From an uncultured Roseburia sp. (GTDB lineage Bacteria > Bacillota_A > Clostridia > Lachnospirales > Lachnospiraceae): a DNA stretch of 44,238 nt. The DNA lies in assembly GCA_900753715.1 (NCBI GenBank), contig CAAEAE010000157.1, positions 1-44,238 of the forward strand. The letters are read 5' to 3'. Under the pieces are notes generated by a model. That model was not told the origin of the DNA. It saw nothing but the letters and a program-made list of their open reading frames with translations, and ran no database searches. Positions within the stretch are counted from its first letter, which is position 1. Every line of letters begins with the position of its first letter. Both the position numbers and the translations under genes were made by a program. Shown here in pieces: positions 32,262 through 40,147 of this stretch.

Positions 32262-33968
32262 ATGACGTATTCACAAGGGGTATCAGTTACAGCTATTTTG
32301 ACATTGGCGGCGGGTGTTGGGGTGTTTTGGTATGCGGCAAAAAAGCGCTCTTATGTGCCGGTATTTTTATATCTGTGCGTGTGTGTCGCATCGCTCCCCG
32401 AACAGTTGGGGTATCTTAACATCGGGCACGACATCACCTTTCATCTGAACCGGATTCTGGGAATCCGGGAATCGCTTTCCCAGGGAATGTTTCCGGTGCG
32501 GTTAAACGGCTTTACCTTTGAGGGTTACGGATATGCGGATGCTCTGTGCTATCCGGACCTGTTTCTTTATATTCCGGCAATTTTATCCGGACTTGGATTA
32601 TCATTTATTACATCTGTAAATATATTTTTGCTTCTGGTAAATGCGGCAACGGCGGCGGTCATGTATGCGTGTGCGAAGCGGCTGTTTCAAAATGCCGGGA
32701 TAGCGGCAGTCAGCAGTGCGCTTTATACACTCTGTATCTACCGGCTGTGCGATATGTATACAAGGGCGGCTTACGGGGAAATGCTTGCGATGATTTTTCT
32801 GCCGCTCATTATTCTGGGTTTTTACGAGCTGTTTTTTGGTGAGGAGAAGAGATGGTATCTGCTGGCGCTCGGATTTACCGGTGTATTGCAGAGTAATCTC
32901 GTGAGTCTTGTTCCGGTGGCGGCATTGTGCATATTCTTTGGAATCGTGTACGTAAGACGGATTTTGGAAAAAAAGAGGATGTTTGCACTTTTTAAGGCGC
33001 TTCTTCTGACCGGATTGTTAAACGCCTGGTTTTTAATCCCGTTCTTCCAGACAATTGCCTCCGGGGTCGATACCAGCTCCCTTTCAGTGGATGCGAGCGA
33101 AAAAGTGATATCCACGGCAAGACTGTTTCAGGCATTTCCGGGGGCGGACGATGGCAGAAACCTCGGACTCTCCCTCATGGCAGGTCTGGCGGTGTTTCTG
33201 TATGCAAAGGTAAAGGGAGTCCGGCGGAAATCTTCTCCGGCAGATGTATTTGTGGTGACCGGAGGGGTGCTTGCGCTTTTGACAACGGATTTGTTTCCGT
33301 GGAAACTATTAATGCAGCTTGACGGCATCGCGGTCGTGATGGGATATCTCCAGTTCCCGTGGCGCCTTCTCGGACCGGTCGCCTGTTTCTTATGTCTGGG
33401 GCTTTCTGCGTACTGCGTGACGATTTTCCGGAAAAAAGAATTGCGGATTATGGTGTGTGGAACGGTCGTGTTTTGTGCGGTTATCAGTGCGCAGTACTTT
33501 CTGGGAGATTTTCTGGGCAGAGACCCTTATATTTCTTCCGAAGAGGATATCAAAAATGTGATTGTCCAGCGGGAATATCTTTACAGCGGAACGGATAAAG
33601 AGAAATTAGACGGAGAATTAGAGACAAGCGGAAATGTTTTTGTAGAGGACTATGAAAAGGACGGATTTATTGTTACGGTCTCCTGCCATACGACAAATGA
33701 CGATAACGCTTACGCTTACGTGGAAGTGCCGTTGTTTGCCTATCCGTGCTACGAGGCAGCGGATGAAAACGGGGAGCCGCTTTCCATTTCCCGTGGAGAA
33801 AATAACCGGATTCGTGTGGAACTTCCGACAGGGGAAACGACAGTGACCGTGCGGTATCACAGCCCGCTTGCTTGGAGAATCGCAGAGATTGTTTCCGCCG
33901 TTTCACTTTTGCTGGTTCTCGTTGTAATTGCTAAGAACCGCTCCGGTGAGCTGAATCATCAAAGTTAA
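32262..33968 (+). CDS. Multi-pass membrane protein, PTPS-related/GT-C-like
   Basis: The start ATG 32262 follows GAAGAG. The 568-residue product has about a dozen hydrophobic segments. The first extracytoplasmic loop contains NIGHDITFHLNRILGIRESL with a GHD/FH pattern and YADALCYPDLFLYIPAIL. This is the layout of membrane proteins labelled 6-pyruvoyl-tetrahydropterin synthase-related (PF10131), which resemble GT-C lipid-linked glycosyltransferases. A soluble domain lies at about 450-535, followed by a last TM helix. It probably moves sugars or other groups on the outer face. The end overlaps the convergent GNAT gene by 38 bases. Confidence 0.72.
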   Translation: MTYSQGVSVTAILTLAAGVGVFWYAAKKRSYVPVFLYLCVCVASLPEQLGYLNIGHDITFHLNRILGIRESLSQGMFPVRLNGFTFEGYGYADALCYPDLFLYIPAILSGLGLSFITSVNIFLLLVNAATAAVMYACAKRLFQNAGIAAVSSALYTLCIYRLCDMYTRAAYGEMLAMIFLPLIILGFYELFFGEEKRWYLLALGFTGVLQSNLVSLVPVAALCIFFGIVYVRRILEKKRMFALFKALLLTGLLNAWFLIPFFQTIASGVDTSSLSVDASEKVISTARLFQAFPGADDGRNLGLSLMAGLAVFLYAKVKGVRRKSSPADVFVVTGGVLALLTTDLFPWKLLMQLDGIAVVMGYLQFPWRLLGPVACFLCLGLSAYCVTIFRKKELRIMVCGTVVFCAVISAQYFLGDFLGRDPYISSEEDIKNVIVQREYLYSGTDKEKLDGELETSGNVFVEDYEKDGFIVTVSCHTTNDDNAYAYVEVPLFAYPCYEAADENGEPLSISRGENNRIRVELPTGETTVTVRYHSPLAWRIAEIVSAVSLLLVLVVIAKNRSGELNHQS

Positions 33969-34503
33969 TTTTTACATAGCGCAGGTGGTCCGTCCATTTC
34001 CCGTTCAAACAGATACACTCGTGTTCAATGCCCTCCGGGAAAAAGGATAGCGCCGTGAGCAGATTCTTAGAGGGCGTATTTTCCGGGAGTACTCTGGCGA
34101 AAACCCGGTGTAGTCCAAGGTCATGAAAGGCGATATCCACGGCTTTCTGCACGGCTTCTCCCGCATAACCCATGTGCCAGAAAGCGTGGTCGAACTTGTA
34201 GCCGATTTCCGAGCAGGAGTAGACAAAACGGTTGATGTCGTGCAGACAGACGGTGCCGATGATGGTGTCAGGGTCCTCACGGCGGAATACATAAAAACGG
34301 ATGGTTTTTAACTCGCAGGCAAGACGGAATTCTGCTTTTAGCACATTCTCCTGGTAGCGCGGCGTATAGAAATTCTCCGGCCGCACTGGTTCATATTTTT
34401 CAAAATATTCCCGGTTTCTGCGCTGGAAAGAAAGAACCTCGCGAAAATACGAAGGCGTCAGGACTTTTAGAATTAACCGCTCCGTCTCATATTCAAAATT
34501 CAT
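33931..34503 (-). CDS. GNAT-family N-acetyltransferase (RimJ/RimL type)
   Basis: The 190-residue product starts with the family opening YETERLILKVLTP and contains IIGTVCLHDI, EIGYKFDHAFWHMGYAGEAV (acetyl-CoA loop region) and HRVFARVLPENTPSKNLLTALSF. Such proteins acetylate N-terminal or other amino groups. Unknown acceptor. It overlaps the end of the upstream convergent membrane protein gene and is divergent from tadA. Confidence 0.88.
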   Translation of the reverse strand: MNFEYETERLILKVLTPSYFREVLSFQRRNREYFEKYEPVRPENFYTPRYQENVLKAEFRLACELKTIRFYVFRREDPDTIIGTVCLHDINRFVYSCSEIGYKFDHAFWHMGYAGEAVQKAVDIAFHDLGLHRVFARVLPENTPSKNLLTALSFFPEGIEHECICLNGKWTDHLRYVKINFDDSAHRSGS

Positions 34504-34580
34504 GACAAACCTCCCTGTCTATGCTACAATCTACCTATATCTTATGCATAACATCTTATAATATTTTGGAGAAACTGTCC

Positions 34581-35051
34581 ATGACACAGGAAGAAAAATA
34601 TATGAAAGCGGCGATAAAACAGGCAATGAAGGCGTATGCCTTACAGGAGGTGCCAATCGGCTGCGTCATCGTGCAGAATGACAAAATTATTGCACGGGGT
34701 TACAACCGGAGAAATACGGAAGGAAATACACTTGCACATGCGGAACTTGCCGCAATCCGCAAGGCAAGCAAAAAGACCGGAGACTGGAGACTTGAGGACT
34801 GTACAATGTATGTCACGCTAGAACCTTGTCAGATGTGTGCCGGGGCGATAGTCCAGAGCCGTATGAAAAAGGTTGTAATCGGAAGTATGAACCCGAAGGC
34901 AGGATGTGCCGGGTCGGTCTTAAATCTGCTACAGATGCAGGAGTTCAACCATCAGGTGGAAATCGAGCGGGGCGTTCTGGGGGAAGAGTGCTCGAAGATG
35001 CTTTCAGACTTTTTCCGGGAACTCAGGGAACGAAAGAAAAAGCAGGGGTGA
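34581..35051 (+). CDS. tadA: tRNA-specific adenosine deaminase TadA
   Basis: Start ATG 34581 gives the normal 156 residues. A longer frame from 34521 lacks a ribosome site. The zinc and catalytic motifs HAE (His53, Glu55) and PCQMC (Cys83, Cys86) are intact, and RMKKVVIGSMNPKAG is typical. The enzyme converts adenosine 34 of tRNA-Arg(ACG) to inosine and is normally essential. TATAAT lies about 20 bases upstream of ATG. The regulator gene follows after 12 bases, so they may be cotranscribed. Confidence 0.95.
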   Translation: MTQEEKYMKAAIKQAMKAYALQEVPIGCVIVQNDKIIARGYNRRNTEGNTLAHAELAAIRKASKKTGDWRLEDCTMYVTLEPCQMCAGAIVQSRMKKVVIGSMNPKAGCAGSVLNLLQMQEFNHQVEIERGVLGEECSKMLSDFFRELRERKKKQG

Positions 35052-35063
35052 GAATGAATTCGG

Positions 35064-36848
35064 ATGGGAAATGAAGCAATCGGAACAATGCTCGGGATGC
35101 TGCGGGCGAAGAAAGGGTATCCGAGAGGAAAACTTTGCAGAGGTCTGTGCACTTCCCAGATGTTGATAAAAATTGAAAAAGGAACCTGTGAAGTGGATAA
35201 GTTCCTGCTCGATATGCTGTTACAGCGGCTTGGAAAATCACCGGATAAACTCGAAATGATTCTTTCCGAGGATGAATATAAACGTGTCAGGCTAATTGAT
35301 GAGATAGAGGAAAGCATCTGGAAGGGTGAGCGGGAGAAGGCACTGTCACTTCTTGCGGAATACGAAGCAGGTTTTGTAAAAGAGACCAATGTGCAAAAAA
35401 TGTTTAAACTGCGCACGAGAGCGTATATCAGCAGGCGCATTGACAGGGACATGAAAGCGGCAGAGACGTATCTTTTGCAGGCGGTACAGCTGACGCTGCC
35501 GGGAATCAATACCGAAAATATGATGAATTATACGATTGCCGGAAACGAGATGGAGAACCTCTTGGCACTCGGGTTGTGTATGTTTGAGCAGGGAAAGCAA
35601 GAGCAGGCGGAGAAACATCTTTTTGCCTGCAAACAGTATCTGGATGCAAATGTGACAGATGAAGAGGCATATGCAAAGCTGTTTGGAAAATGTGCGTGGC
35701 TGATAGCGAAGCTCTATGCGAAGAAAGGTGAATATACGCGGGCATATTTAATCTGTGAGGAGGCATTCGTAAAACTTCGCAGATGTGGAATCTTATATTT
35801 TATGCTGCCATTGTTAGAACAGCTCATTACGTGTGGCGCAAAAATGGGCATAGACGGGGAAAAGAGCAAGTGGAACATTTACCATGAAATTTTAACGGAA
35901 CTGTATCAGGATTACGGAAGACCGTGGGAGTGTAAGGACTCGCTGTTTCACAACTGTAACCGGATGACCTGCCATCTCGACAGCGAATTTATCAGGCAGG
36001 AGCGGATTGCGCAGAATCTGACACAGGAACAGCTTATCGAAGGCGTTTACCAGTCGCCGGAAACACTCTCCCGTGTGGAACGGGGCAAGGAATCCCCTGT
36101 AAAACGTAAATTTGAGGGCCTGATGGAAAATCTTGGTGTGGAGCGCGGAAAATACTGCGGGACTGCAATTGTAGAAGACTACGAGACGCTGGAATTAAAG
36201 TGGCAGGTGGAAAACTGTATCGGAAGAGGCGATTATACTGCGGCGGAGGCAATGCTGCAAAAACTGAAGGAAAACGTAAATCTGCAATGGAAAATGAACC
36301 AGATGATGACGGCAAATTATCAGGACGCCATTTTGCATGGTTTAAAGAAGAAAAGCGCAGAAGAACTGTTGGCACATGAAAAAGAGCTTCTTCTATTAAG
36401 TTACCGGGCAGGGGGCGAAGGCATAAGAGTGCCGCTTCGGAACGAGTTAATGGTACAAAACCAGATAGGCACGCTGCTTCGTGAACTGGGCAGAGTAGAA
36501 GAGGCGGATGCACTGTACCGCCAGATTATCGGAACAGTAGAAAACAGCCGGATGGACAAGCACTACCGGTATCAGATTTACTGTCTGCCGAACATCAATC
36601 TGGCAATCAACACGGAGGATGAGAGGCTGGTGTCTGGGGGCATACGGTATGAACTCCTCTGCGGAAACGGGACATTGCTGCCATCTTATCTTCATATTCT
36701 TGCACATATAGAACGGAAAACAGAGGCAGCAAAGGAACCTGTCCGTATCATGCAGGCATACTACCTCTGTGAATTATTCTTCCGTGAAAGTTACCAAACT
36801 CTTCTAAAAGATTACTACCAGAAGCATTTTGGCGGAAATTTGCCCTAA
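35064..36848 (+). CDS. Duplicated HTH-TPR transcriptional regulator (RRNPP-like)
   Basis: The 594-residue product appears to be a tandem repeat of an XRE-type helix-turn-helix followed by TPR-like helices. The first HTH (about 5-65: IGTMLGMLRAKKGYPRGKL, MLIKIEKGTCEVDKFLLDML) is degenerate. The second (about 310-365: FIRQERIAQNLTQEQLIEGV, PETLSRVERGKESP) is a clear XRE domain. Helical repeats fill 80-300 and 375-590 (EQGKQEQAEKHLFACKQYL, LLRELGRVEEADALYRQII). HTH plus TPR is the layout of RRNPP peptide-sensing regulators. A convergent 45-residue secreted peptide gene shares its stop codon region, which supports that reading. The RBS is weak and tadA lies 12 bases upstream. Confidence 0.75.
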   Translation: MGNEAIGTMLGMLRAKKGYPRGKLCRGLCTSQMLIKIEKGTCEVDKFLLDMLLQRLGKSPDKLEMILSEDEYKRVRLIDEIEESIWKGEREKALSLLAEYEAGFVKETNVQKMFKLRTRAYISRRIDRDMKAAETYLLQAVQLTLPGINTENMMNYTIAGNEMENLLALGLCMFEQGKQEQAEKHLFACKQYLDANVTDEEAYAKLFGKCAWLIAKLYAKKGEYTRAYLICEEAFVKLRRCGILYFMLPLLEQLITCGAKMGIDGEKSKWNIYHEILTELYQDYGRPWECKDSLFHNCNRMTCHLDSEFIRQERIAQNLTQEQLIEGVYQSPETLSRVERGKESPVKRKFEGLMENLGVERGKYCGTAIVEDYETLELKWQVENCIGRGDYTAAEAMLQKLKENVNLQWKMNQMMTANYQDAILHGLKKKSAEELLAHEKELLLLSYRAGGEGIRVPLRNELMVQNQIGTLLRELGRVEEADALYRQIIGTVENSRMDKHYRYQIYCLPNINLAINTEDERLVSGGIRYELLCGNGTLLPSYLHILAHIERKTEAAKEPVRIMQAYYLCELFFRESYQTLLKDYYQKHFGGNLP

Positions 36849-36982
36849 ATCTGTGTAATGACAGAAGGAATGACATCATCCTCATGAGCGACGGAGATAC
36901 TGTTGTCAGCAATACCTGCACAGTTTGCGGTAAGAAATACAGCCAAAAGAGTCAGTAAAAGAACAGATTTTAATTTTTTCAT
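36845..36982 (-). CDS. Small secreted peptide, candidate signal for the convergent HTH-TPR regulator
   Basis: The - strand ORF has 45 codons. It starts MKKLKSVLLLTLLAVFLTA, a textbook Sec signal peptide with a plausible cleavage after GIA (residue 25). A 20-residue acidic tail with the pieces SVAHEDD and VIPSVITQI remains. GAGG lies eight bases before ATG. Its TAG (36847-36845) overlaps the TAA (36846-36848) of the HTH-TPR regulator gene by two bases. Phr/PapR/NprX-type pro-peptides are of this size and are encoded beside their receptors, although usually on the same strand. No lipobox is formed because Asn precedes the Cys. Function is inferred. Confidence 0.65.
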   Translation of the reverse strand: MKKLKSVLLLTLLAVFLTANCAGIADNSISVAHEDDVIPSVITQI

Positions 36983-37011
36983 GTGAAATACCTCGCTTCA
37001 TTTTTGACATC

Positions 37012-37040
37012 AATATAGGGTCAGAAGCGGGAAAGAAACA
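37012..37040 (-). promoter_or_regulatory. Possible promoter of the small secreted peptide gene
   Basis: On the - strand a TATATT (37017-37012) would start transcription about 22 bases before the peptide ribosome site and ATG. The region 17 bases upstream (TGTTTC) is a poor -35, so an activator may be needed. No clear operator palindrome is seen. Confidence 0.3.
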
Positions 37041-37147
37041 GGATTTTGCGGTTATCATTTTGTCCGGGTGATTGTAACTGAAAAGTCATGTTCTTTTTGG
37101 CAGAGGAAACGTAAAATAAAAATGGATTCATAATAAGTAGAAGATAT

Positions 37148-37190
37148 AGAGGGAGGTCTGGCGTAGTCTTATGCCAGCCCTCTCTTTTTT
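37148..37190 (+). terminator. Intrinsic terminator upstream of the SRP RNA gene
   Basis: AGAGGG plus CTGGC pair with GCCAG plus CCCTCT around TAGTCTTA and run into TTTTTT. It is the first + strand terminator after the HTH-TPR regulator. The regulator transcript would therefore run antisense through the whole secreted peptide gene before ending here. Confidence 0.8.
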
Positions 37191-37191
37191 C

Positions 37192-37221
37192 TTGACAATC
37201 AGTGCCTTTATAGGCTATACT
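37192..37221 (+). promoter_or_regulatory. Strong sigma-A promoter of the SRP RNA gene
   Basis: TTGACA (37192-37197) and TATACT (37216-37221) are 18 bases apart and predict a start near 37228, where the RNA sequence begins. Confidence 0.8.
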
Positions 37222-37228
37222 TAAGTCT

Positions 37229-37495
37229 CCGAGCAGCCGGGGTGGTAGCGGTACCCTAATCCAGCAATCCGCTATAGCTGGGGTGATGCCAAACAGAGGA
37301 TTTCGGGTGGTGGAGCCGCCCTTCGTAAGTGGCGTTGAAGTTTGGGTCTTGCGCAACAGGAATCTATGAACCGGGTCAGGTCAGGAATGGAGCAGCCCTA
37401 AGTAGAAACTCCTGTGTGCCGCAAGGGTGCCTGGGCTGAGTTAACTGCGGAGGTAACGTCTGTTATCCGGATTCGACGGGCGGCGCTCGGTTTTT
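37229..37495 (+). ncRNA. ffs: Signal recognition particle RNA, large Firmicutes type (scRNA)
   Basis: CCGAGC at the 5' end pairs with GCTCGG at the 3' end (37485-37490), followed by a T run that acts as the terminator. The Alu domain has GGTGGTAGCGGTACCCT and GCAATCCGCTATAGC. The S domain has the Ffh-binding core TGAACCGGGTCAGGTCAGGAA and GGAGCAGC, then GTGCCGCAAGGGTGCCTGGG. GAGTTAACTGCGGAGGTAACG near the 3' side also matches the Bacillus-type scRNA. It works with Ffh in co-translational targeting of membrane proteins. Confidence 0.93.
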
Positions 37496-37573
37496 GTATG
37501 TGCGGCAAGCGCACACGTTGTTCTTATATAATTTTTCGTACATTCCGGGAGTATCAGGACAGAAGGGAGAACG

Positions 37574-37969
37574 ATGCGTCAGAAAATCCGAAAGATTTTT
37601 TTTGAGCTGTGTGAGGGACTTGAATATCTGATGGCAGTGGCAGCGCTGCTTGGAATTGCGGTGGCAATCATTGCACTGGTTCCGCAGTTTGAAGAATTCT
37701 GGCACTTAAGGGGACAGGCGGGAGCATTTCTGGAATTTTTTGACTCCCTGTTTGCAATCGTAATTGGAATTGAATTTGTAAAAATGTTATGTAAACCAAA
37801 TGCGGCAAACGTAATAGAGGTGCTGGTGTTTCTGATTTCAAGACATATGATTATTCAGGAGACGACAGCGATAGAAGACCTGTTGTCCGTTATTAGTATC
37901 TGCCTGCTTTTTACGTTTCAGCGTTTTTTAAAAAAGGATGAAAAGGCAGAAGAAAAGCCGGAACCTTAA
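37574..37969 (+). CDS. Small membrane protein, possibly PsiE-like
   Basis: The 131-residue product has three to four hydrophobic segments (LMAVAALLGIAVAIIALV, FFDSLFAIVIGIEFVKML, VIEVLVFLISRHMII, LLSVISICLLFTF) and a charged Lys/Glu C-terminal tail. The spacing and the SRHMIIQETT piece resemble phosphate-starvation-inducible PsiE proteins (PF06146), whose function is unknown. The assignment is tentative. It follows the SRP RNA terminator and has GGGAG seven bases before ATG. Confidence 0.6.
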   Translation: MRQKIRKIFFELCEGLEYLMAVAALLGIAVAIIALVPQFEEFWHLRGQAGAFLEFFDSLFAIVIGIEFVKMLCKPNAANVIEVLVFLISRHMIIQETTAIEDLLSVISICLLFTFQRFLKKDEKAEEKPEP

Positions 37970-38017
37970 GTGTATTAGCAGAAATACAAGGCAGATGCAT
38001 TTATTTCAGTACAAATG

Positions 38018-38045
38018 TTGAAAATAAAAAAAAACGCTATATAAT
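38018..38045 (+). promoter_or_regulatory. Predicted sigma-A promoter of pta
   Basis: TTGAAA (38018-38023) and TATAAT (38040-38045) are 16 bases apart. The leader to ATG 38142 is about 90 bases and is structured. Confidence 0.6.
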
Positions 38046-38055
38046 AATCCTCAGA

Positions 38056-38114
38056 GTGTGTGTCGAAGCGGACACGAACCTGCCGGAAGCATGGATTTTC
38101 GGCTAGTGAAACAC
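38056..38114 (+). promoter_or_regulatory. Structured pta leader
   Basis: GTGT (38056-38059) can pair with ACAC (38111-38114) and close two inner hairpins: GTGTC/GACAC around GAAGCG (38060-38075) and GCCG/CGGC (38082-38103), which can be extended by GAA/TTT pairs. This three-way fold lies between the predicted promoter and the ribosome site. No known riboswitch consensus was recognised. Confidence 0.4.
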
Positions 38115-38141
38115 ATTTATAGAAAGAATGAGGAAAAGTAA

Positions 38142-39125
38142 ATGTTTGGATTTGGTCAACTGATTGACATTCTGAAGAAGAACCCGAAGAAAATTGTTTT
38201 TACAGAGGGAAGCGACCCACGTATTCTTGAGGCAGCATCCCGTTTATTAGCAGGAACCTTCCTTAGCCCGATTCTGGTTGGTAACGAAGCAGATATCTTT
38301 GCAGCAGCAGAGAACAGCGGTTTCAATATCCGTGGTGCACAGATTATCGACCCGGCTAATTACGACAGAATGGATGAGATGGTTGCTTTATTCTGTGAAT
38401 TAAGAAAGAGCAAAGGTGTTACCGAGCAGCAGGCAAGAGCAGCACTTGCTCAGGCAAACAACTTTGGTACCATGTTAGTAAAAATGGGAGTTGCAGACGC
38501 TTTATTAGGCGGTGCTACCTATTCTACCGCAGATACGGTTCGTCCGGCATTACAGCTTATCAAGACAAAACCGGGCAACTCCATCGTATCTTCCTGCTTC
38601 ATTCTGGTACGTCCTTCCGCAACAGGCGAGAACGAAGTACTTGCAATGGGTGACTGCGCAATCAACATCAAACCGACTGAAGACGAGTTAGTTGAAATCG
38701 CAGGCGAGACCGCAGAGTGTGCAAAGATTTTCGGTATTGATCCGAAGGTTGCATTCTTAAGCTACTCTACCTTAGGTTCAGGAAAAGGTGAGGACGTTGA
38801 CAAGATGCGTAACGCAGCACAGAAGGCACAGATTAAATATCCGGATCTTCCGATTGCAGGAGAAATGCAGTTCGATGCAGCAGTTTCTCCGCGTGTAGCA
38901 CGTACAAAGTGCCCGGGCAACGAAGTGGCAGGTCATGCAAACACCTTTATTTTCCCGGATATCAATGCCGGAAATATCGGATACAAGATTGCACAGCGTC
39001 TTGGTAACTTTGAAGCATACGGCCCGATTCTTCTCGGCTTAAATGCACCGATTAACGACTTATCCCGCGGATGTAATGCATCAGAGGTATACTCTATGGC
39101 AATCATCACCGCAGCACTTGCATAA
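38142..39125 (+). CDS. pta: Phosphate acetyltransferase
   Basis: The 327-residue product is the short, single-domain form of Pta. Landmarks are KIVFTEGSDPRILEAA near the start, NNFGTMLVKMGVADALLGGATYSTADTVRPAL, and the signature PDLPIAGEMQFDAAVSP with NTFIFPDINAGNIGYKIAQRLG. It interconverts acetyl-CoA and acetyl phosphate in acetate production. RBS is GAGGAAAAG. A strong terminator follows, and ackA, its usual neighbour, is not in this window. The codon choice appears more biased than in neighbours, as expected for a highly expressed gene. Confidence 0.96.
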   Translation: MFGFGQLIDILKKNPKKIVFTEGSDPRILEAASRLLAGTFLSPILVGNEADIFAAAENSGFNIRGAQIIDPANYDRMDEMVALFCELRKSKGVTEQQARAALAQANNFGTMLVKMGVADALLGGATYSTADTVRPALQLIKTKPGNSIVSSCFILVRPSATGENEVLAMGDCAINIKPTEDELVEIAGETAECAKIFGIDPKVAFLSYSTLGSGKGEDVDKMRNAAQKAQIKYPDLPIAGEMQFDAAVSPRVARTKCPGNEVAGHANTFIFPDINAGNIGYKIAQRLGNFEAYGPILLGLNAPINDLSRGCNASEVYSMAIITAALA

Positions 39126-39137
39126 GTAAAATGTATT

Positions 39138-39176
39138 AAAAAAAGAGCTGTCCCCCTATCGGACAGCTCTTTTTTT
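39138..39176 (+). terminator. Terminator of pta
   Basis: AAAAAAGAGCTGTCC and GGACAGCTCTTTTTT pair around CCCTATC, with a run of T residues at the end. It could also act on the - strand. Confidence 0.92.
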
Positions 39177-39259
39177 CCGCGGAAACGCACTTGAGCAACA
39201 GAGTGAGTAGACTTTTGCGCAAAAAAAGTGTAAAATAAAGAAAAAAGTGAAGAGAAGCC

Positions 39260-40126
39260 ATGAATAAAAATATTGGAAAATGGAAACGGACGGCGGAGGA
39301 GTATGTCATCCTGACTGTCGCAACGATTATTATGGTAGTGGGAATTTACGTATTCAAATTCCCGAACAATTATTCTTTCGGAGGCGTTACCGGTATTGCG
39401 GTCGTGCTCGGTGCACTCGTTCCGGCAACTCCGGGAGTAATTACATTTATTATTAATATGGCACTTTTAGTGCTGGGATTTATCTTTCTTGGCAGGGGCT
39501 TTGGAATCAAGACCGTCTATGTCAGCGTTCTGATGTCGGCGGCGCTTCGACTGGCAGAAATCTGGTTTCCGATGGAGCACCCCCTGACAAGCCAGCCGGT
39601 ACTGGAATTACTGTATGCGATTGCGCTTCCGGCATTCAGTTCGGCAATCTTTTTTAACATCGGGGCATCCGGCGGCGGTACGGATATCCTGGCAATGATT
39701 TTAAAAAAGTATACGAAGTTAAACATCGGTGCGGCGTTATTTCTGGTGGACCTTGGCATCGTATTGGCATCCTGCCTCGTATTTGATGCGCAGACCGGAC
39801 TTTTTTCCATGTGCGGACTTCTGGCAAAATCACTGGTTGTGGACTCCGTCATTGAAAATATCAATCTGTGCAAATATTTTACGATTATCTGCACAGACCC
39901 GGAGCCAATCTGCGATTTTATTACCAATCACTTAAAGCGCAGTGCCACGATTTACAAGGCGGAAGGCGCTTATGAGCATAACCAGAAGACGGTTATCATC
40001 ACTATCATGAAGCGGAGCCAGGCGGTCGAACTGCGTAATTTTATCCGCGAAAACCAGCCGTCTGCGTTTATCGCAATCACAAACAGCAGTGAAATCATCG
40101 GAAAAGGATTCCGTGGATTTAACTAA
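39260..40126 (+). CDS. YitT-family membrane protein with C-terminal DUF2179 domain
   Basis: Five to six TM segments are seen in residues 15-200, with the family motifs NNYSFGGVTGIAVVLG and FFNIGASGGGTDILAMIL. The last 85 residues form the DUF2179 domain (YFTIICTDPEPICDFI, VIITIMKRSQAVELRNFI, AFIAITNSSEIIGKGF). Function is not established. The family is widespread in Firmicutes. The pyrophosphorylase gene follows after 21 bases and is probably in the same transcript. Confidence 0.9.
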   Translation: MNKNIGKWKRTAEEYVILTVATIIMVVGIYVFKFPNNYSFGGVTGIAVVLGALVPATPGVITFIINMALLVLGFIFLGRGFGIKTVYVSVLMSAALRLAEIWFPMEHPLTSQPVLELLYAIALPAFSSAIFFNIGASGGGTDILAMILKKYTKLNIGAALFLVDLGIVLASCLVFDAQTGLFSMCGLLAKSLVVDSVIENINLCKYFTIICTDPEPICDFITNHLKRSATIYKAEGAYEHNQKTVIITIMKRSQAVELRNFIRENQPSAFIAITNSSEIIGKGFRGFN

Positions 40127-40147
40127 TAAAAAAAGGAGAAGTAATAC

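Noticed and set aside
35064..36982. Prophage arbitrium (AimR-AimP) system
   Set aside because: The regulator-plus-peptide layout is reminiscent, but no phage genes are nearby, the peptide gene is convergent rather than downstream on the same strand, and tadA is adjacent. A chromosomal signalling cassette fits better.
37021..37356. 111-codon - strand frame over the SRP RNA
   Set aside because: It overlaps the promoter, terminator and 5' half of the SRP RNA and has no family features.
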